A stretch of 64,000 bases of DNA from Plazaster borealis (GCA_021014325.1 CM037470.1:6613147-6677146), one strand, 5' to 3'. Shown: positions 24,128-36,410, counted from the first letter of the stretch. Made by a program: numbers and translations. The notes: generated from the letters alone by a model not told the origin.

Positions 24128-24487
24128 CTAACGGGGATTGTATACGTTTGGTAATTGGAACCCACTGTTTGTTTCAATCCTGTATAGTTGAAGATATATA
24201 CCAAAAAACTAACATGTGAAAATTTCATTTCAAATAGTTTTAGCGTTTTTGAGATATTGCCGAAAATCTGGAGCGGTTATGTCCACGCAGGACGAATAAT
24301 CTGCATTTAAAAAACACAATCTGAGAAAAGTTACTGTCAGTAGCGCTTCCCAGATTCAAGTTTGGGGGGATAAAAAGTGATATTTACTTCTAAGTGAAAG
24401 GTTTCTCAGAATCCATTTACTTTCCAAAGCTTCTATACTTCTTACCAAGTATATTTTATTGCCATTACCGCCGTATACAGACCCTGC
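24128..24487 (+). mobile_element. Family B MITE, copy 4
   Basis: The left end ctaacggggattgtatacg is a decayed TTAAAGGGATTGTATACG, and the right end is gtatacagaccctgcaa. The interior is collinear with the copy at 1780. Confidence 0.7.
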
Positions 24488-24882
24488 AATAGTCACTTAT
24501 GTGTGTTGTTCCAATTCATGATCCAAGAGCTTTGACAAAGCTAATACATGCTATGCAATAAAAACGACTTGAATTAAATATAGTTGAAAGTAAGCTAACA
24601 GATAATTGAATCCCTTGGGCATCGTTCAAACTTTGCAGAAGATGAGACCGAATTAGTATAATTTATGTGGATGTTCTGCAGTTATGTTTCACTGAGTATC
24701 GTCCAGCAAATAAATCTGACATAATGTATACTAGGAGATCCATTTGATAATGATCTTGACTCTCAAGAAGCGGTTTACATAATACAAAATGTAATCCAAT
24801 GATGAGATAAACCTTATCTATTGTTCGAATCTAACAGGTTTTGTTTTTCCCCCTTCTTTCTGATGAAATATAGTAACTCAAG

Positions 24883-25105
24883 GCAGGTTTATTATACGCT
24901 CCTTTTTTATTTTAGAATGACATGTTTATTTAACTATTTGTTTCATTTATTTATGTATGTATTTATTTATTAGGTTTTTGGTCTTTAAAATTAATTAAGC
25001 GTCCACGCAGGTTTATTATACGCTCCTTTTGTTATTTTAAAATGAAATGTATATATATTTATTTATATATTTATTTCATTTATTTATCATTTTATTCAGG
25101 TTTTT
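24883..25105. repeat. Tandem duplication, ~124-bp offset
   Basis: The phrase gcaggtttattatacgctcc occurs at 24883 and again at 25007, each followed by ttttattttaraatgaaatg-like and ATTTATTT-rich sequence. It is a local A/T-rich duplication with no gene content. Confidence 0.65.
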
Positions 25106-26843
25106 TTTGCAAACTGACAACTGATTCCTTAGATGCTCTAACATTGTCCCCAGTTCGGGTTAGGATTAACCTACTTTTTGTATTATAAATATTTGAAATG
25201 ATTTATTCGTAACACAACATATTGAGTTCGCGGTTACATGCCGAATTAAGCAGTTGAACAAGTGGTACATAGTTTCTGAGAATGTAGTTTCATGTTTTTC
25301 TTTTTGCAGTGGCTGTTAGCTTTGTTTTGGGCAAACTTGCATAACAAATATATATATAAAAAAAAAATCTAAAGACAATTTCAAAGTTTTACGTGTTAAA
25401 GACAAAATATGTAAAAACTTATCGCCATAGGCGTACGACCCGGGGAGGGAAGGTTGGATGGGGGCAACTGCCTTCCCAAATTTTGGCAAAACAAATGGGG
25501 AAATTTTGGCACAGCAATACAAAAAACAAATTGACCAGAGAAAGCAAAAATCCTTTTTACCCGGTATTATATATTAATATAATGTAAACATTATTGGTTC
25601 ATAGCCACCAATTGTTTCTGAAATAGAAACTTTGATTGGCTATAATTTTCCCGCTTCTTTCTGAATCCTTCCCTTAATCCCTTTCCCCTCTCTTTTTCTA
25701 TAAATGGATATGTATTTGTTTGTACTTGTTTCATTCCTCTGAAGAAGGTCCGGTCTGGATCGAAAGCTAAGGCCATCTACCCTACTCATAATATAATGTG
25801 AACATTATATGAATTGTATAAAGCGCTCTTTAAAAAAAATAAATAAATAAATAAATAAATAAATAAAAAACGCAGAATGGCGCTACAGCAACATATGTGA
25901 ATAATGTATGAGAAAATAAAAAAATTTTTTTGCAAACTGCTTACCAACCAAAAGGACCTATGGTATAAGTGCAACCATTAATAGTTAATGGCCTGACGTT
26001 TCGATCCTTGAAGGCTAAATATGAAGGTGAATATAAATATGTACAATGACTAATCATGGCATCACTGCGTAATTGCTGAGAAATTAGACACGGAATGCTT
26101 GTGTAAAGAGAAGTGTCTTCAGTTCTGTTATTAAAGTTTCCGGAGACGGTACTTATATTTTTAACTGTGTACAATTTCGGGCAAATCAACCACACCCCTC
26201 CCACCCCCTTTCCCAAGCCCCTTCCCCCTCTCCATACGCCAATGGTGATCACATGAACACCATGGCAACGATTAACAACAACAATGATGAAGAAAACAAA
26301 ATGTTATCAAGAAAGCATGATCTCCGATCCTAGCTTGATCAAACAGTAATTATTATAATTATTACAAAGCCATTGGTATTCAATCCGAGTATTTGTATTA
26401 GCTCTCCAGACCAAAGCATCGTTCGCACGAGTAAGTAAACTGTTTGCACGAACTAGTAAATCCTTCGCACGAGTTACGAAGTGGATTTACGAGTTTCTTG
26501 GTATAACTGACCTGCATGCATGTTTAATTATTATTTCCCACCACTTATGTGCCGTTTATTAGGCCTGACAGTCCAGCTCACCCGGGTAAATCCTCAGATC
26601 GTAAAGCCAAGGGAATTTTTTTCTTCAGTGTTTCTGTTATGGTTTGGCTTCAAAAATTCCCGGTGTTTCGGGTTTAGTTGGGCTGGAAATACCACTACAC
26701 AGTACGGTAGTTACATTATAACAGTTTTTCCTTCAACAATATCACTGAATTCTATGGCTTCCTCACACCTGCACAGAGTACTTTATGGACACATGTTATA
26801 CTTGTTATTACGGTTGTTATTTTCTAGTATTGCTACATCCACT
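25106..26843. other. No firm gene; A/T-rich with a retroelement-like tail
   Basis: The phrase ctctgaagaaggtccggtct at about 25738 resembles the 3' untranslated tails of Penelope-like elements. An (AAAT)n tract follows at 25838-25867. Nothing else is recognisable before the putative exon at 26844. Confidence 0.35.
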
Positions 26844-26979
26844 ATGCGGCTCACACGGACAGTTGTCATGTCATTTCTGATGGCATCAATTTTAATACAC
26901 GCGATCTGTTGCGATGAAATCACTGATAGTATTGCACGAGATGGACGATACCTGGCTGCAAGACTCTCACAAGATGCAG
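26844..26979 (+). CDS. Possible first coding exon of a secreted protein
   Basis: An ATG opens MRLTRTVVMSFLMASILIHA followed by ICCDEITDSIARDGRYLAAR. The first ~23 residues fit a signal peptide (basic n-region, hydrophobic core, small residues before a polar stretch). The frame reaches a plausible donor, gatgcag then gtagga, in phase 1. The frame is also open upstream to 26520, but that part has no coding character, so the ATG at 26844 is preferred. Short acidic/basic pieces after the signal would suit a secreted peptide precursor, but I recognise no family. No second exon was found downstream, where the sequence soon becomes a CAA array and MITEs. A chance frame remains possible. Confidence 0.3.
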
Positions 26980-27465
26980 GTAGGACTTTCCCTTTCATTG
27001 ATTCCTATAAACTTATTGACAGATTTATAATCGTTAAATAGTAAACTGGTACTTTTCCTCTTTTTTTCAAGAATACTTTATTAATTTTTTCATATGTTGT
27101 TTTACAATGGTTTCATCGACTCTTCAAATTCATTAGTACTTTTTATTAAATGCTACTTTTCACTTCATTTATTGATACTTACTAATTTTAAGAAAATTTA
27201 TTTCACCGTATACACATTTTGATAGTTCGCAAGTATTTACTGGTCAGTGCTATTTTTTCAGTTTATAAAGTTTTCGTTCTAATGGAACATCATTGACACA
27301 TTCACTTCACCCTACAATTTACCATTACATTTACACTGAGATAGCTGTTATTGATCCGTGCTACTTTTCAGTGTAGCTTTCATTATAATTATTGATATAC
27401 CATTGGTAAACTCTCCTACTTCGCACAAATTTCCATTTCAAAAATACTCCATTAGTGCTCAGTGC

Positions 27466-27466
<1 letters not shown>

Positions 27467-27528
<62 letters not shown>

Positions 27529-27548
27529 GCAACAACAACAACAACACC

Positions 27549-27612
<64 letters not shown>

Positions 27613-27694
27613 GAAAACAAGTAACAAGGAAACAAGAACACCATCAACACCACCAACAATAACACAATCAACAACAACAACAACAACAACAACA
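27467..27694. repeat. (CAA)n microsatellite
   Basis: About 45 near-perfect CAA/ACA units occupy 27467-27611; a short mixed stretch and ten more units follow. Poly-Gln, poly-Asn and poly-Cys frames through it are artefacts. Confidence 0.95.
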
Positions 27695-28003
27695 TAACAA
27701 AACAAAACAAATAACAACAACCACAAAAAGTTACTTGTGCAACTAAAGCGTTGTTATAACCAAAACAGTAAAAGAAGCAATCGAAGACTTTGACAGCGTT
27801 GATAGACCGGAACCGGAACCGGAACATCTGGTTGCTAGCCCAATCGTGGGTGGGTTATAATCATGTAATATATTAAATTATAAAACATTCAAGTGAATTA
27901 TCCACGGTTTGTGTCAGTGTAAGTACGTCTTTTACAACGGGCATTTTAAATTACTGACGAGAGATACATTGTTTTGAATGTTTTCGTCTTTGTTATGGCG
28001 TTT

Positions 28004-28170
28004 CGTGGCCAAGCAGTTCAGTGTATCAGACTCAAGTCATTACAATGTGGGTTCGAATCCCGGTCATGGAGCTTGTGGCATTGAGCAAGACACTTAACTA
28101 TAATTAATTATCTTCACCAAATGGTAAATGGGTACACTGCAAAAACTGGGGTGTTAAAACTGACACGATT
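28004..28170 (+). mobile_element. SINE fragment joined to a family D half-element
   Basis: The tRNA-like head (ttcgtggccaagcagttcag, then gtgggttcgaatcccggtc) and the ttgagcaagacacttaacta module match the SINE family. At about 28135 it passes into cactgcaaaaactggggtg, the end of the CACTGC-ended family D. Only one end of that element is present. Confidence 0.65.
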
Positions 28171-28940
28171 GAAATTATGAATTTATTTATTTTTACTTGC
28201 AATTCTTACTTAGCCTGTTTGTTAATCTTCATTTGTTCAGTTATTAAATAATGTAACAAGATATACACATTTTAAAAAATTATACAGGCCATCCATTTAT
28301 ACAATTATTTATTATTGAAAGACTTCCATTGTCGTTGTTACGAGATTCTTTGTTGTATTTGTATGATCATTACATACTGGCCGACTTGTCAACAGAGGGG
28401 GGGGGGGGGGTTCTCCAGCTTCAATTTCCTTGAGGGATGAATCTACGAGTAGATCCGATTTAGATTTGGCCGAAACGTGACTTCATAACGGTTCGCCGTG
28501 GTCTCGTGTACGGAAGACGGGTGTATTTATTGGGTTAGGAAAGACCTGTACTTGACGGATACAAAGGTTTCGATTTGTTTTATTTTTTTGTCGGGATTGC
28601 AACAGAAAATACAGAATTGGGAAAAAAAATATGCATACATGAAGGTGGGGACGAGTTTATCGTGATGCAAGATGCGGTCCCATGATCTTTGCGAGCGTAC
28701 CCAGTCACAGGGGCTGTGTATGGTCGGTTCGAGGTTGGATATTCCAGCTGGCTGATGTTGTCGAAGCGGGCGTTGGGAATGTTGGCTCAAGTAATAAATC
28801 GATTTGTAGTTCTGATTCTACAGAGTCGTCCCATGACATAATATTATAATGCGTGTTTGCAGTTCTCCAAAACATGGTACAGATAATGACGAATAAGCGA
28901 TAATAATAAAACCGGGCCTGTCTGCAACAGTGATAACTAC

Positions 28941-29792
28941 AACAGGTTCACATTTAACTACACATTTTCACATTTCACCGTTTTTTGGAAATATGTATAA
29001 TTTGTTCTTGAAGTTGTCTCTTAAATTTTAAAATCATGCTAAGTTAGAACCTGGTGCAATTAAAACATATTTTTAACAGTCTTTTGATTGATTTATTTTT
29101 GTTTGCAAAACAATGTGCCAAATTGCGTACTCATAACTATTGTTGCATCATAACATCAAAGAAAAATACGCACACCGTTTTATTTACAATTATGTACTTC
29201 ACTATTGGGAAAGCTGACAAAATAAAAGTTTAATTGTAGCTCGAGTTGTTATAATTTAGGTAAGGGGATAGATTTTTCTGTCCCTTGTTCCTCAAACCTA
29301 GCCGAAAAGATGAGGGGATAGAATTTTCTATCCCTTGTTCCTCAAATCCAGCAGAAAAGAGGAGGGGGTAGAATTTTCTATCCCTTGTTCCTCAAACCTA
29401 GCCGAAATGAGGAGGGCATATAATTTTCTATCCCTTGTTCCTTAAACCTAGCCGAAAAGTGGAAGGGGTAGATTTTTGTATCCTTTGCTGCTCAAACCAA
29501 GCAAAAACAGAGGAAGGGGTAGATTTTTGTATCCCTTGGACCTCTAACATGAAAAAATGTGCGTTATATTGCTAACAAATAACTGGAATTTTTCAATATT
29601 TTAAATGTTAGCTTAGAAAAATTTGATTGATTTGTAAAATCTGGAGCATGTTTTTCACAGTTTGGAGGAAAATAAGGTAAAAGAACAATTTGATGCTTTA
29701 AAATCCTGTTTTGGTTGCAATTATTGGACTATAATGACAATTTTGAGCATTAAATTTGAATATGAAAAAACGCAGTTAAATATGAACCTGTT
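28941..29792 (-). mobile_element. Family E element with internal minisatellite, copy 2
   Basis: This is the inverted counterpart of 19188-20025 (852 bases). Its ends are AACAGGTTCACATTTAACT and AGTTAAATATGAACCTGTT. The interior (about 29265-29545) again has about five ~53-base units (ggggatagaattttctatcc with cttgttcctcaaacctagcc). Flanking sequence between and outside the internal array is also shared, so the two are copies of one element, not convergent minisatellites. Confidence 0.8.
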
Positions 29793-29809
29793 CTAAATTT
29801 ATGGTCACA

Positions 29810-30120
29810 GATTTACATAAAACTTACACGGTCAAATGATGATGATAGTAGAAAACATCCCTAGAAATATTTCTGTCTGAAATGCCATATTTGATGAGAA
29901 ATAAGTAAAACTAATTTCCGATTAGCGTTTATCGCTCATGAGCGTTTTATTCATGCATTATAACACATGCAAATGTGTAATCGGTTTTTCACTATTTTCT
30001 CGTGACCCAGATGGCCGATCGATCTCAAACAAAGGTTTGTCAGTTTGTGTATATGGTGGATTATATAAAGTGCTTACACTGCCAGTTAGCAAAAACCAAT
30101 TCTGTAATGTTCCTTTAAAG
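29810..30120 (-). mobile_element. Family C MITE, diverged copy
   Basis: Phrases such as tggtcacagatttacataaa, cactattttctcgtgacc and tgtaatgttcctttaaag align loosely with family C. It is more diverged than the copies at 34850 and 58497. Confidence 0.5.
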
Positions 30121-30799
30121 TAACTAAATAAAACAGTAAATAAAAATATTATATATTTATGAATAAAGGACTCCTATATTAAATTGTGGATCGTCGTCAC
30201 GCGTCGCAGCAGTAAATACATGGCAAAATAAAGTATGACACGTGACGCGTGTTCTACCAATCAAATGATAAGGATCCATGTATGCGGTGCATAAATATCT
30301 TACTTTCCAATTTACTTAACTAATTCATTAATTAATTCATTTGTTTCGTTTTATTTACCCACCGTAGCCTCATCAGTTTTCAATTAATTGCTCTCCCCGG
30401 GGGCCCTGGATACATACAAAATAAAATACACCAGAATAAAATACAAAGGCAGCTGAAAAACGAACACATAGAGTTCTAAGAAGTACATAATGAAGCATAA
30501 CAATAAAAATAAAAATAAAAAACATACCCAATCACAAAAGAGGCATTCGGAATGAAATAAACAAATAATGTAAAAAAAAGGGGGGACACAAGGGGGTTGA
30601 CAAAAATATTACTAAAAAGATTCATAAATGGGCTTGGACAAACAAACAAAAATGTATATTATAATTAGAGACGTTCGGAGGACATGAACAAAACAAGGTA
30701 ACTTAAAAGAAACAAGGCATTAAATAAATAAAAAAATAAATTGAAAAATACAATACGCACAGATTCAAATCCAATTCAGTATGAAGAGAACAACGGCAT

Positions 30800-31110
30800 C
30801 CACACACCCTTTCATCCAATACAGCCGTTTAAAAGTAGCATGTTATCACATAATCTAATACTGGATTTAGGCTATTCAATGTAGATGCTCTAAAGAAATG
30901 AAAGAAATGTTTACCAGATTCGGTTCGGGTCGAGGAAGACAGACATCGTTGTTGTAGGAATTTCTGGTATTGTACCCATGTATCTGATTAGTAAGTGTGA
31001 ATAGATCCCCAAAATAATCCGGCGCGAACCCATTAACGATTTTAAACATCAGAGAGCACACGTGATTCTCTGCTACTAACAGTAACCCACTTAAGACGCT
31101 CCAACATCGG
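30800..31110 (-). pseudogene. LINE reverse transcriptase C-terminal fragment
   Basis: The minus strand reads MFKIVNGFAPDYFGDLFTL, then QIHGYNTRNSYNNDVCLPRP, the well-known C-terminal pattern of CR1/jockey-type LINE polyproteins (an MYKI...P.YL, H.YNTR, LPRP series). A frameshift follows (after RPEPN), and the expected FF..R...WN...LP block is degraded. It is a dead 5'-truncated copy, unrelated in position to the one at 11208. Confidence 0.8.
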
Positions 31111-31253
31111 AGCCATCGTCTCCGAGGGTAATTCTGGTCAGTTGTTTATGTTGCTTCACCAAGATGTTTATTTACAGTAATCCTCTCTGGGAACGCCCAT
31201 CACGATACAAGCCTCGTTCAGGATAATTTACATGTAACATTTTACTGGTGGAA

Positions 31254-31332
31254 CCACGAAACGCCTAGGCGTTTCGTGGTAAAGATGTTTGCGTAGGCAC
31301 AGGCGCGCCTGTGCCTACGCAAACATCTTTAC
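31254..31332. repeat. Two abutting perfect palindromes (26 bp and 54 bp)
   Basis: 31254-31279 reads ccacgaaacgcct then aggcgtttcgtgg and is its own reverse complement. 31279-31332 is a second perfect palindrome centred on caggcgcgcctg, with arms gtaaagatgtttgcgtaggc / gcctacgcaaacatctttac. They share one base. There is no spacer in either. Confidence 0.95.
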
Positions 31333-31341
31333 CAGAGCGAC

Positions 31342-31490
31342 ATAGTGGGGTTTCCACAGGTTGTGTCTTTGGTCCCTTTTCTTTAATCTTTTCTGTTTTA
31401 AACATTGTGGGGTCCACCCCACAATCCCCCAAAATCCCACAAGTACAGTTCCTACCTGTACATAGTCCCACAATGTTGCTCTAGTACGCC
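31342..31490 (+). repeat. Family I repeat, copy 2
   Basis: Sequence from agtggggtttccacaggttg to gttgctctagtacg matches 20480-20640, with the centre ggggtccaccccac more palindromic here. It directly follows the double palindrome. Confidence 0.65.
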
Positions 31491-31627
31491 AAGCAGTTTA
31501 TGCCTCTATGGTAAAAATAAATTGCAGATGTTTTGGTTTACAAACCTTATTCCACCAATGACGTCATGAGCAAGGCCTATCAGCTGATCCTTTGTTGATT
31601 ACAAACTCGTTCATGGACTAGGTAGTA

Positions 31628-31826
31628 CACTACACAAACTGGAGTGTTAACATTGACAGCACATGTGTTGTCACATCTAGATACCGAAAAAAAAAATCAA
31701 CATTTACACCACAGGTTGTTAAAATAACATTAATTTCTGTCCATGATGTTATTTTCGATTCTCTCTTGGGTATCTGTATGTGACAACACCCGAGGTGTCA
31801 ATTTTAACACCCCAGTTTTTGCAGTG
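31628..31826. mobile_element. Family D foldback MITE, CACTGC ends
   Basis: The right end is ccccagtttttgcagtg; the left end is cactacacaaactggagtg. The two halves are near inverted copies, with matching gtgttgtcacatctagatac and tgacaacacccgaggtgtc blocks. The family also occurs at 35957, 38148, 62088, 62362 and about 63200. Confidence 0.75.
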
Positions 31827-31829
31827 AAT

Positions 31830-33586
31830 GGCACACATCCTTAAAATCATATTAAGATGTGTCAAATGAAATCAAGTATTTCGATCTTTTCAACTGTGTT
31901 TTGGAAAAAACAATCAAGAAAATGAAATTCCGACTCGACTGTAACAAAGGAAATCAAAACTTCTTTTAAAATATTATTATTCTGTTATAAACAATTCTAA
32001 ATCTTTCACGTTTTCTTAAAAAAACAACAACAACAACAACACTGTTGCCATGCTTTATGTTGTTTGAGTTTTAGGACATATCTGCATCCATTAGGACCCC
32101 TTTAAAATAAACAAATTATAATGATCTAAATTAGGCTAATGGTCACACTCGTATTCGGTAATTTTTAATTTTTTTTATTGATCAGGTAAAAACGACATTT
32201 AAATAACGGCACAAAATTAGAATTATTATGTGTAAGGCAAGAGATAAAAAAAATATTAAAAACACACAATTTTTTTTAATAATATACACAGAAAAATACT
32301 AACTAAATGCACATTATTAATATTTTCTGCAGAAAAAAAAACAAAGATTAATAAGGTACGTTTTTAAAGCAGGACATTGGCACACCAAATTTACTTTCTT
32401 TATTCAACCCAAATTATTCAAATTACTTTTCAGTATCATGAAGACAAGTTGGGAAATAACGCAGTACCGGTATTTCAGGTATGTGCGCTTTCTGTGTCAT
32501 AGCTACAGCACCGAATACAATTTAGAACACAAAAAGCCGGATGGAAAAAAAAAAAAATAATACAAGCTTTATATAAAAAAAAATAAAGCGCATTTTTCCA
32601 ATTGTTGCAATGCGCTGATGGCAGTAACTCAAGAGCAGAACATTGTATTGAACAGGAACGATGAAAATAGGTATGACTTGAGTTTACGTTTGAATTGAAA
32701 AATAGAGTTGCAGATTAAATAAGAATTGACAGTAAGGTGTTATGTCACGGAAAAAACGCACATAAGCTCTGGGCGGTTGTATGTGAAGCTAACAGCTGGT
32801 AAATCAGTTCAAGTTAGAGGTTGATATGCGAATTATAGTGAGAAGTTGTGACGATCTAAAAGATTGTTAAAGCACAATTTTGAAAACTATGGTTCAAAAT
32901 AAAGTCAGGAATGTTTTAATCTCATTAAAAACTCAAAATATCATTTTTATTTTATTTTTCTTCTTTTTTTGGGGGGTGGGGAGGGCACTACGGCACATCC
33001 TCCGAGCTGGTACCGTAATTAATAATTGATAATAATAATACACAGAACGGAGAGAATGAAATCTCTAAACCAGATGCGATACTCCCTCAGCGATTTAAGG
33101 GGGATTCTATGTCAACGCCTTCGCAACAGGTCAAATTCTGCAATACTTTCCCACACAATCCACGAGGGATTTAAATACTAAACACCGTAAGCCTCTGTGA
33201 TTAAGGGAAGATCGAACAAAAAGTCGCTGAAAATTACACGGGGCGCTTTGAGTTCAAGCGTCGGTTTAGGTATGGGAATAGTGAAGCATATCAATTTCAG
33301 GCTGCTTTTCATTTTGAATGAACTGTCAAAGTTAATAATCCGTCTGAGAATCTCGGTTGATCCATGTTTTCTACCTTAATGTTTCGCCGACACAAACTGT
33401 AAATGAAAGCGTTAACTCAGTGCAGAAGTAGTAAATAGCCCTGCCAGAAGTGTTAGTACCCGAATGTAGACACGTGAATTATAGTCGACCCCATGGTTGT
33501 GTACTTTGAGTTAATGTACATTTTCCACATGCAATGTTTTTACACCTACATTTCAACTCGGGTTGCAGCCTTTATAACAAAGTCCT
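31830..33586. other. No gene seen; strongly A/T-rich
   Basis: Long A/T runs dominate and no exon-like signal appears. The only open frame of note, 33197-33379, has no recognisable motif. Confidence 0.45.
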
Positions 33587-33890
33587 TTAAAGGCAAAAAG
33601 TATACCTTTAGTTTTTCGAATCGTTCAATTGTTTTATTCATGTAAAAATCTATATAATAAATATATATACACAATAAAAATAACCTGTGAAAATTAAGTT
33701 CAAAAGGTGGTAGGTTTTTTTAGATTTCGCCGAAAAAATGGAGCGGTTATGTCCACGCAGGAAGAATAATCCGTAAATTGTAATACACGTTTCTTGCAGA
33801 AATGTTTCTCAGACTGACATTTTTAAAAATCCCTTTCTTTAAAACCACATTACTTAGAAGGGAATCGTTTCTCAAAATGGTATACATTAT
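33587..33890 (+). mobile_element. Family B MITE, copy 5 (diverged, right end missing)
   Basis: It starts TTAAAGGCAAAAAGTATACC and includes aaaaggtggtaggttttttt and gagcggttatgtccacgcag. The copy loses similarity after about 33890. Confidence 0.65.
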
Positions 33891-34788
33891 CAGCAGCTAC
33901 ATTATCAACAGTAATTTGTTCTTTGTTCAACCCACAATTAAATAAATTAAATCGACAATCATTTGAATCGTGATTTTTAAAAGTTGGTTCCGTTGAGCTG
34001 CATATAGTTACGAAGGTCCCTAAGTTAGATGATGTCATATTTCCATGTAGTGGAACCTTTTACCCCCGTGAAACCATGACAATTATCCCCTTTTTATTGG
34101 AGTAACTACTCGACAGTTTGGGTTTCAATAAAAAAATATTCCTGTTTCTTAATCCCACATTTAAAGTCTTCCCTTGTGTACATAAAAACAGAGCAAATGC
34201 AAAATATGTCACCTTCAGAGCTGTAACTCCCACGAACCTTTATCGATAGAAAATACGATCAGTGTCTAGTTTCATTAATCTTTTTCAGCGAAATATATTA
34301 CATAAAAAGCATATGTGGAACGAGTCACAACAAAATAGTACTCCGCACTAACGACGTCACTTTTGCTGAAATTACCCGGATAACAGACAAACAGTCCACC
34401 ACTTACGCGATCACCACATCATCCCACGCACCAAACCGCACTAGTAGTAAAGACAGTGAAAGTCTCGCGCATTCGAACATTGGGACCAGTTAAAGCGCGC
34501 GAGTTTGTTGCCTTCACGCGTTACAGCGGTACGCATGGGACCACAAGTGGTCCCAAAAATGTTCAATACGCGCGAGACTTGGACATGCGCGCGCATGTTA
34601 GTGAAAATTGACACGTTTGTCTGAGATCCGGGTACTTAGCTTCTATTTTTAGCGGAGTGCGGAGTGCGTGGTGATTTAGCTTGTAACTTTTTTTTCTGTT
34701 CCTATAAAAGTTTGCGTGATATTTATTTGTATTTCTTTTATTATATTTTTTCCCCCGAGATATACTTGGAAAGTACGGAAGAGCTAAA

Positions 34789-35325
34789 AGGACATCAAGA
34801 CAGAAAGAAAATTAAAGTCATAATTATGACTGAGTAAAATGACTTATAGCCTACACTATTGGTAAGATCGAAAAACACAAATGCTCACAGATTCACACAT
34901 AACTTACATGATTTAAGTAAGTAATGGTAGAAAGGGTTCCTTAAACTAGTTCTGCCTAAAATGCTATTTTTTTCTGAGAAATGAGTAAAACAATAGTTTT
35001 TTATCACGCGCGATAAAAACTCGATGTTTGAAAAACAGAAAACACATAAGGTCTTTTTTCACTATTTTCTCGTGACCTCGATGACCAATTGAGCTCAAAC
35101 TTTCACGGGTTTGTTTGTTCATGCATATTCTGAATCACACAAAATGTGGACACTGATTTTGAGCTGTTACCAAAAGTGTACAATACCTTTAAGTGGAACA
35201 AGTCATAAATTATGACTTATGCCAAGTCATAATTTTGAGATATAAATCATAATCAGACTTGTACTAAGTCATAATTATGACAGATAAGTCGTAATTATTA
35301 CTTTCTTTTTATGTCCTTTTAAACA
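34789..35325. mobile_element. Foldback element (taaaaggacat ends) split by a MITE
   Basis: The left arm (aaaaggacatcaagacagaa then gtcataattatgac) is mirrored by the right arm (gtcgtaattatt then tttttatgtccttttaaa). Between them, 34850-35192 is a family C MITE, so the outer element was there first. Confidence 0.6.
34850..35192 (-). mobile_element. Family C MITE, copy 2, nested
   Basis: It begins ctacactattggtaagatcg and ends caaaagtgtacaatacctttaa, the inverse of copy 1 at 809. It lies wholly inside the element at 34789-35325. Confidence 0.75.
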
Positions 35326-35801
35326 CTTCCGTAACGGTGAGTTCTATTTGTTATTTGTTATTTTTTTTATTTCTTTTTGTGAGAAGTTAAACAAATTTTA
35401 GCTTGAACCTTTCTTCCACTGATGTTTCTGCGCCATAAAGGTTTGCCCTAATATTGTATTGTTGTCTTCTTTCTCTCGGCAGATAATTGGAAAGTTTGTT
35501 TCGTATCGACGGCCTTTGTCTGTTTTTGCGGGAAGCTAACAAAACAACAAGCCTGTTACAACCCCAAGGAGTTCAAGTACGTTCATGAGCGTCCGCCATT
35601 TTTCAGAGGTATTCGTAGAGCAATAACAGACTTGCCTCATGCAGTCGCTCCAGGGTTATGTCTGCATGCAAAAACCATCTAAATCAGTACATTTTACAAT
35701 ACGCGTCACAATATGAAATAACGTGACCTTTGAGGAAATAATAACTGAAACTAACATACATAATTACATGTTTTCAAAAAGTGATTCAAAGCATTGTGCA
35801 C

Positions 35802-36220
35802 TTAAAGGTGCTGTGTCGTCATAATCAAAGCAGGCCTGTGGTTGAAAATGGAATGATGAACTCTCACCCAGTTACTGCACGCATGCGCGCGCCCTCCCCG
35901 TTTCATTATGGAGAGCTCGCGCACGTGCAGTAACTTGGTGAGAGTTCATAAATATACACTGCAAAAACTGGGGTATTAAATTGAAACCATGGGTGTTGTC
36001 ACATATAGATACCAACAGAATAATTAAAATTTACACCATAGGGTGTTAAAATGACACTAATTTCTGCAAAAACAATTTCATTTGTGATATTTTAACACCG
36101 TATGATATTAAAATTAATTCTTTTTGGTATCTATATCACATGTCAATTTTAACACACCAGTTTTTACAGTGTATGTACAGCCACAGATCTGTTTTGATCA
36201 TGACGACACAGCCCCTTTAA
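35802..36220 (+). mobile_element. Family F TTAA element, copy 1
   Basis: The ends are TTAAAGGTGCTGTGTCGTCA and tgacgacacagcccctttaa, perfect over about 18 bases with TTAA at both sides. The outer arms (cataatcaaagcaggcctgt / cagatctgttttgatcatg) are inverted. A family D MITE sits inside at 35957-36170. Confidence 0.75.
35957..36170. mobile_element. Family D foldback MITE nested in family F
   Basis: The ends are cactgcaaaaactggggta and caccagtttttacagtg, flanked by TA on both sides. The inner halves mirror each other. Confidence 0.75.
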
Positions 36221-36324
36221 TACGATTATATTTTTTTTGTTATTTTACCTTTACACCACCGTGTGGTGACAAACACTTTGTACCAAGTGCATATGTCTGG
36301 GCCATACGAAAAAAATCCAGATTC

Positions 36325-36410
36325 TACTAGGGTAGGATTCGAACCCACGACCCCTGCATTCTATAGCAGCAGATATCTGAACCACTAGGCCGCCGAGCGT
36401 GCCCAGTGTC
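36325..36410 (-). mobile_element. tRNA-like SINE head
   Basis: Read on the minus strand, ggcctagtggttcagatatc (A-box-like) and gtgggttcgaatcctaccc (B-box) have tRNA spacing. The anticodon arm is present but no functional tRNA can be asserted. A GTTT-rich simple repeat lies just to the right (about 36480-36560). Confidence 0.5.

Noticed and set aside
27361..27827. Poly-Gln, poly-Asn, poly-Cys and poly-Val frames
   Set aside because: All are readings of one (CAA)n array in different frames.
28430..28800. Possible secreted-peptide exon (ALGMLAQ after a KR pair) near 28770
   Set aside because: No start, no good splice sites and no recognisable peptide family; too speculative to annotate.
34500..34560. 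Short gggaccacaagtggtccc palindrome in a GC-rich patch
   Set aside because: Short and without other copies noticed; could be chance.
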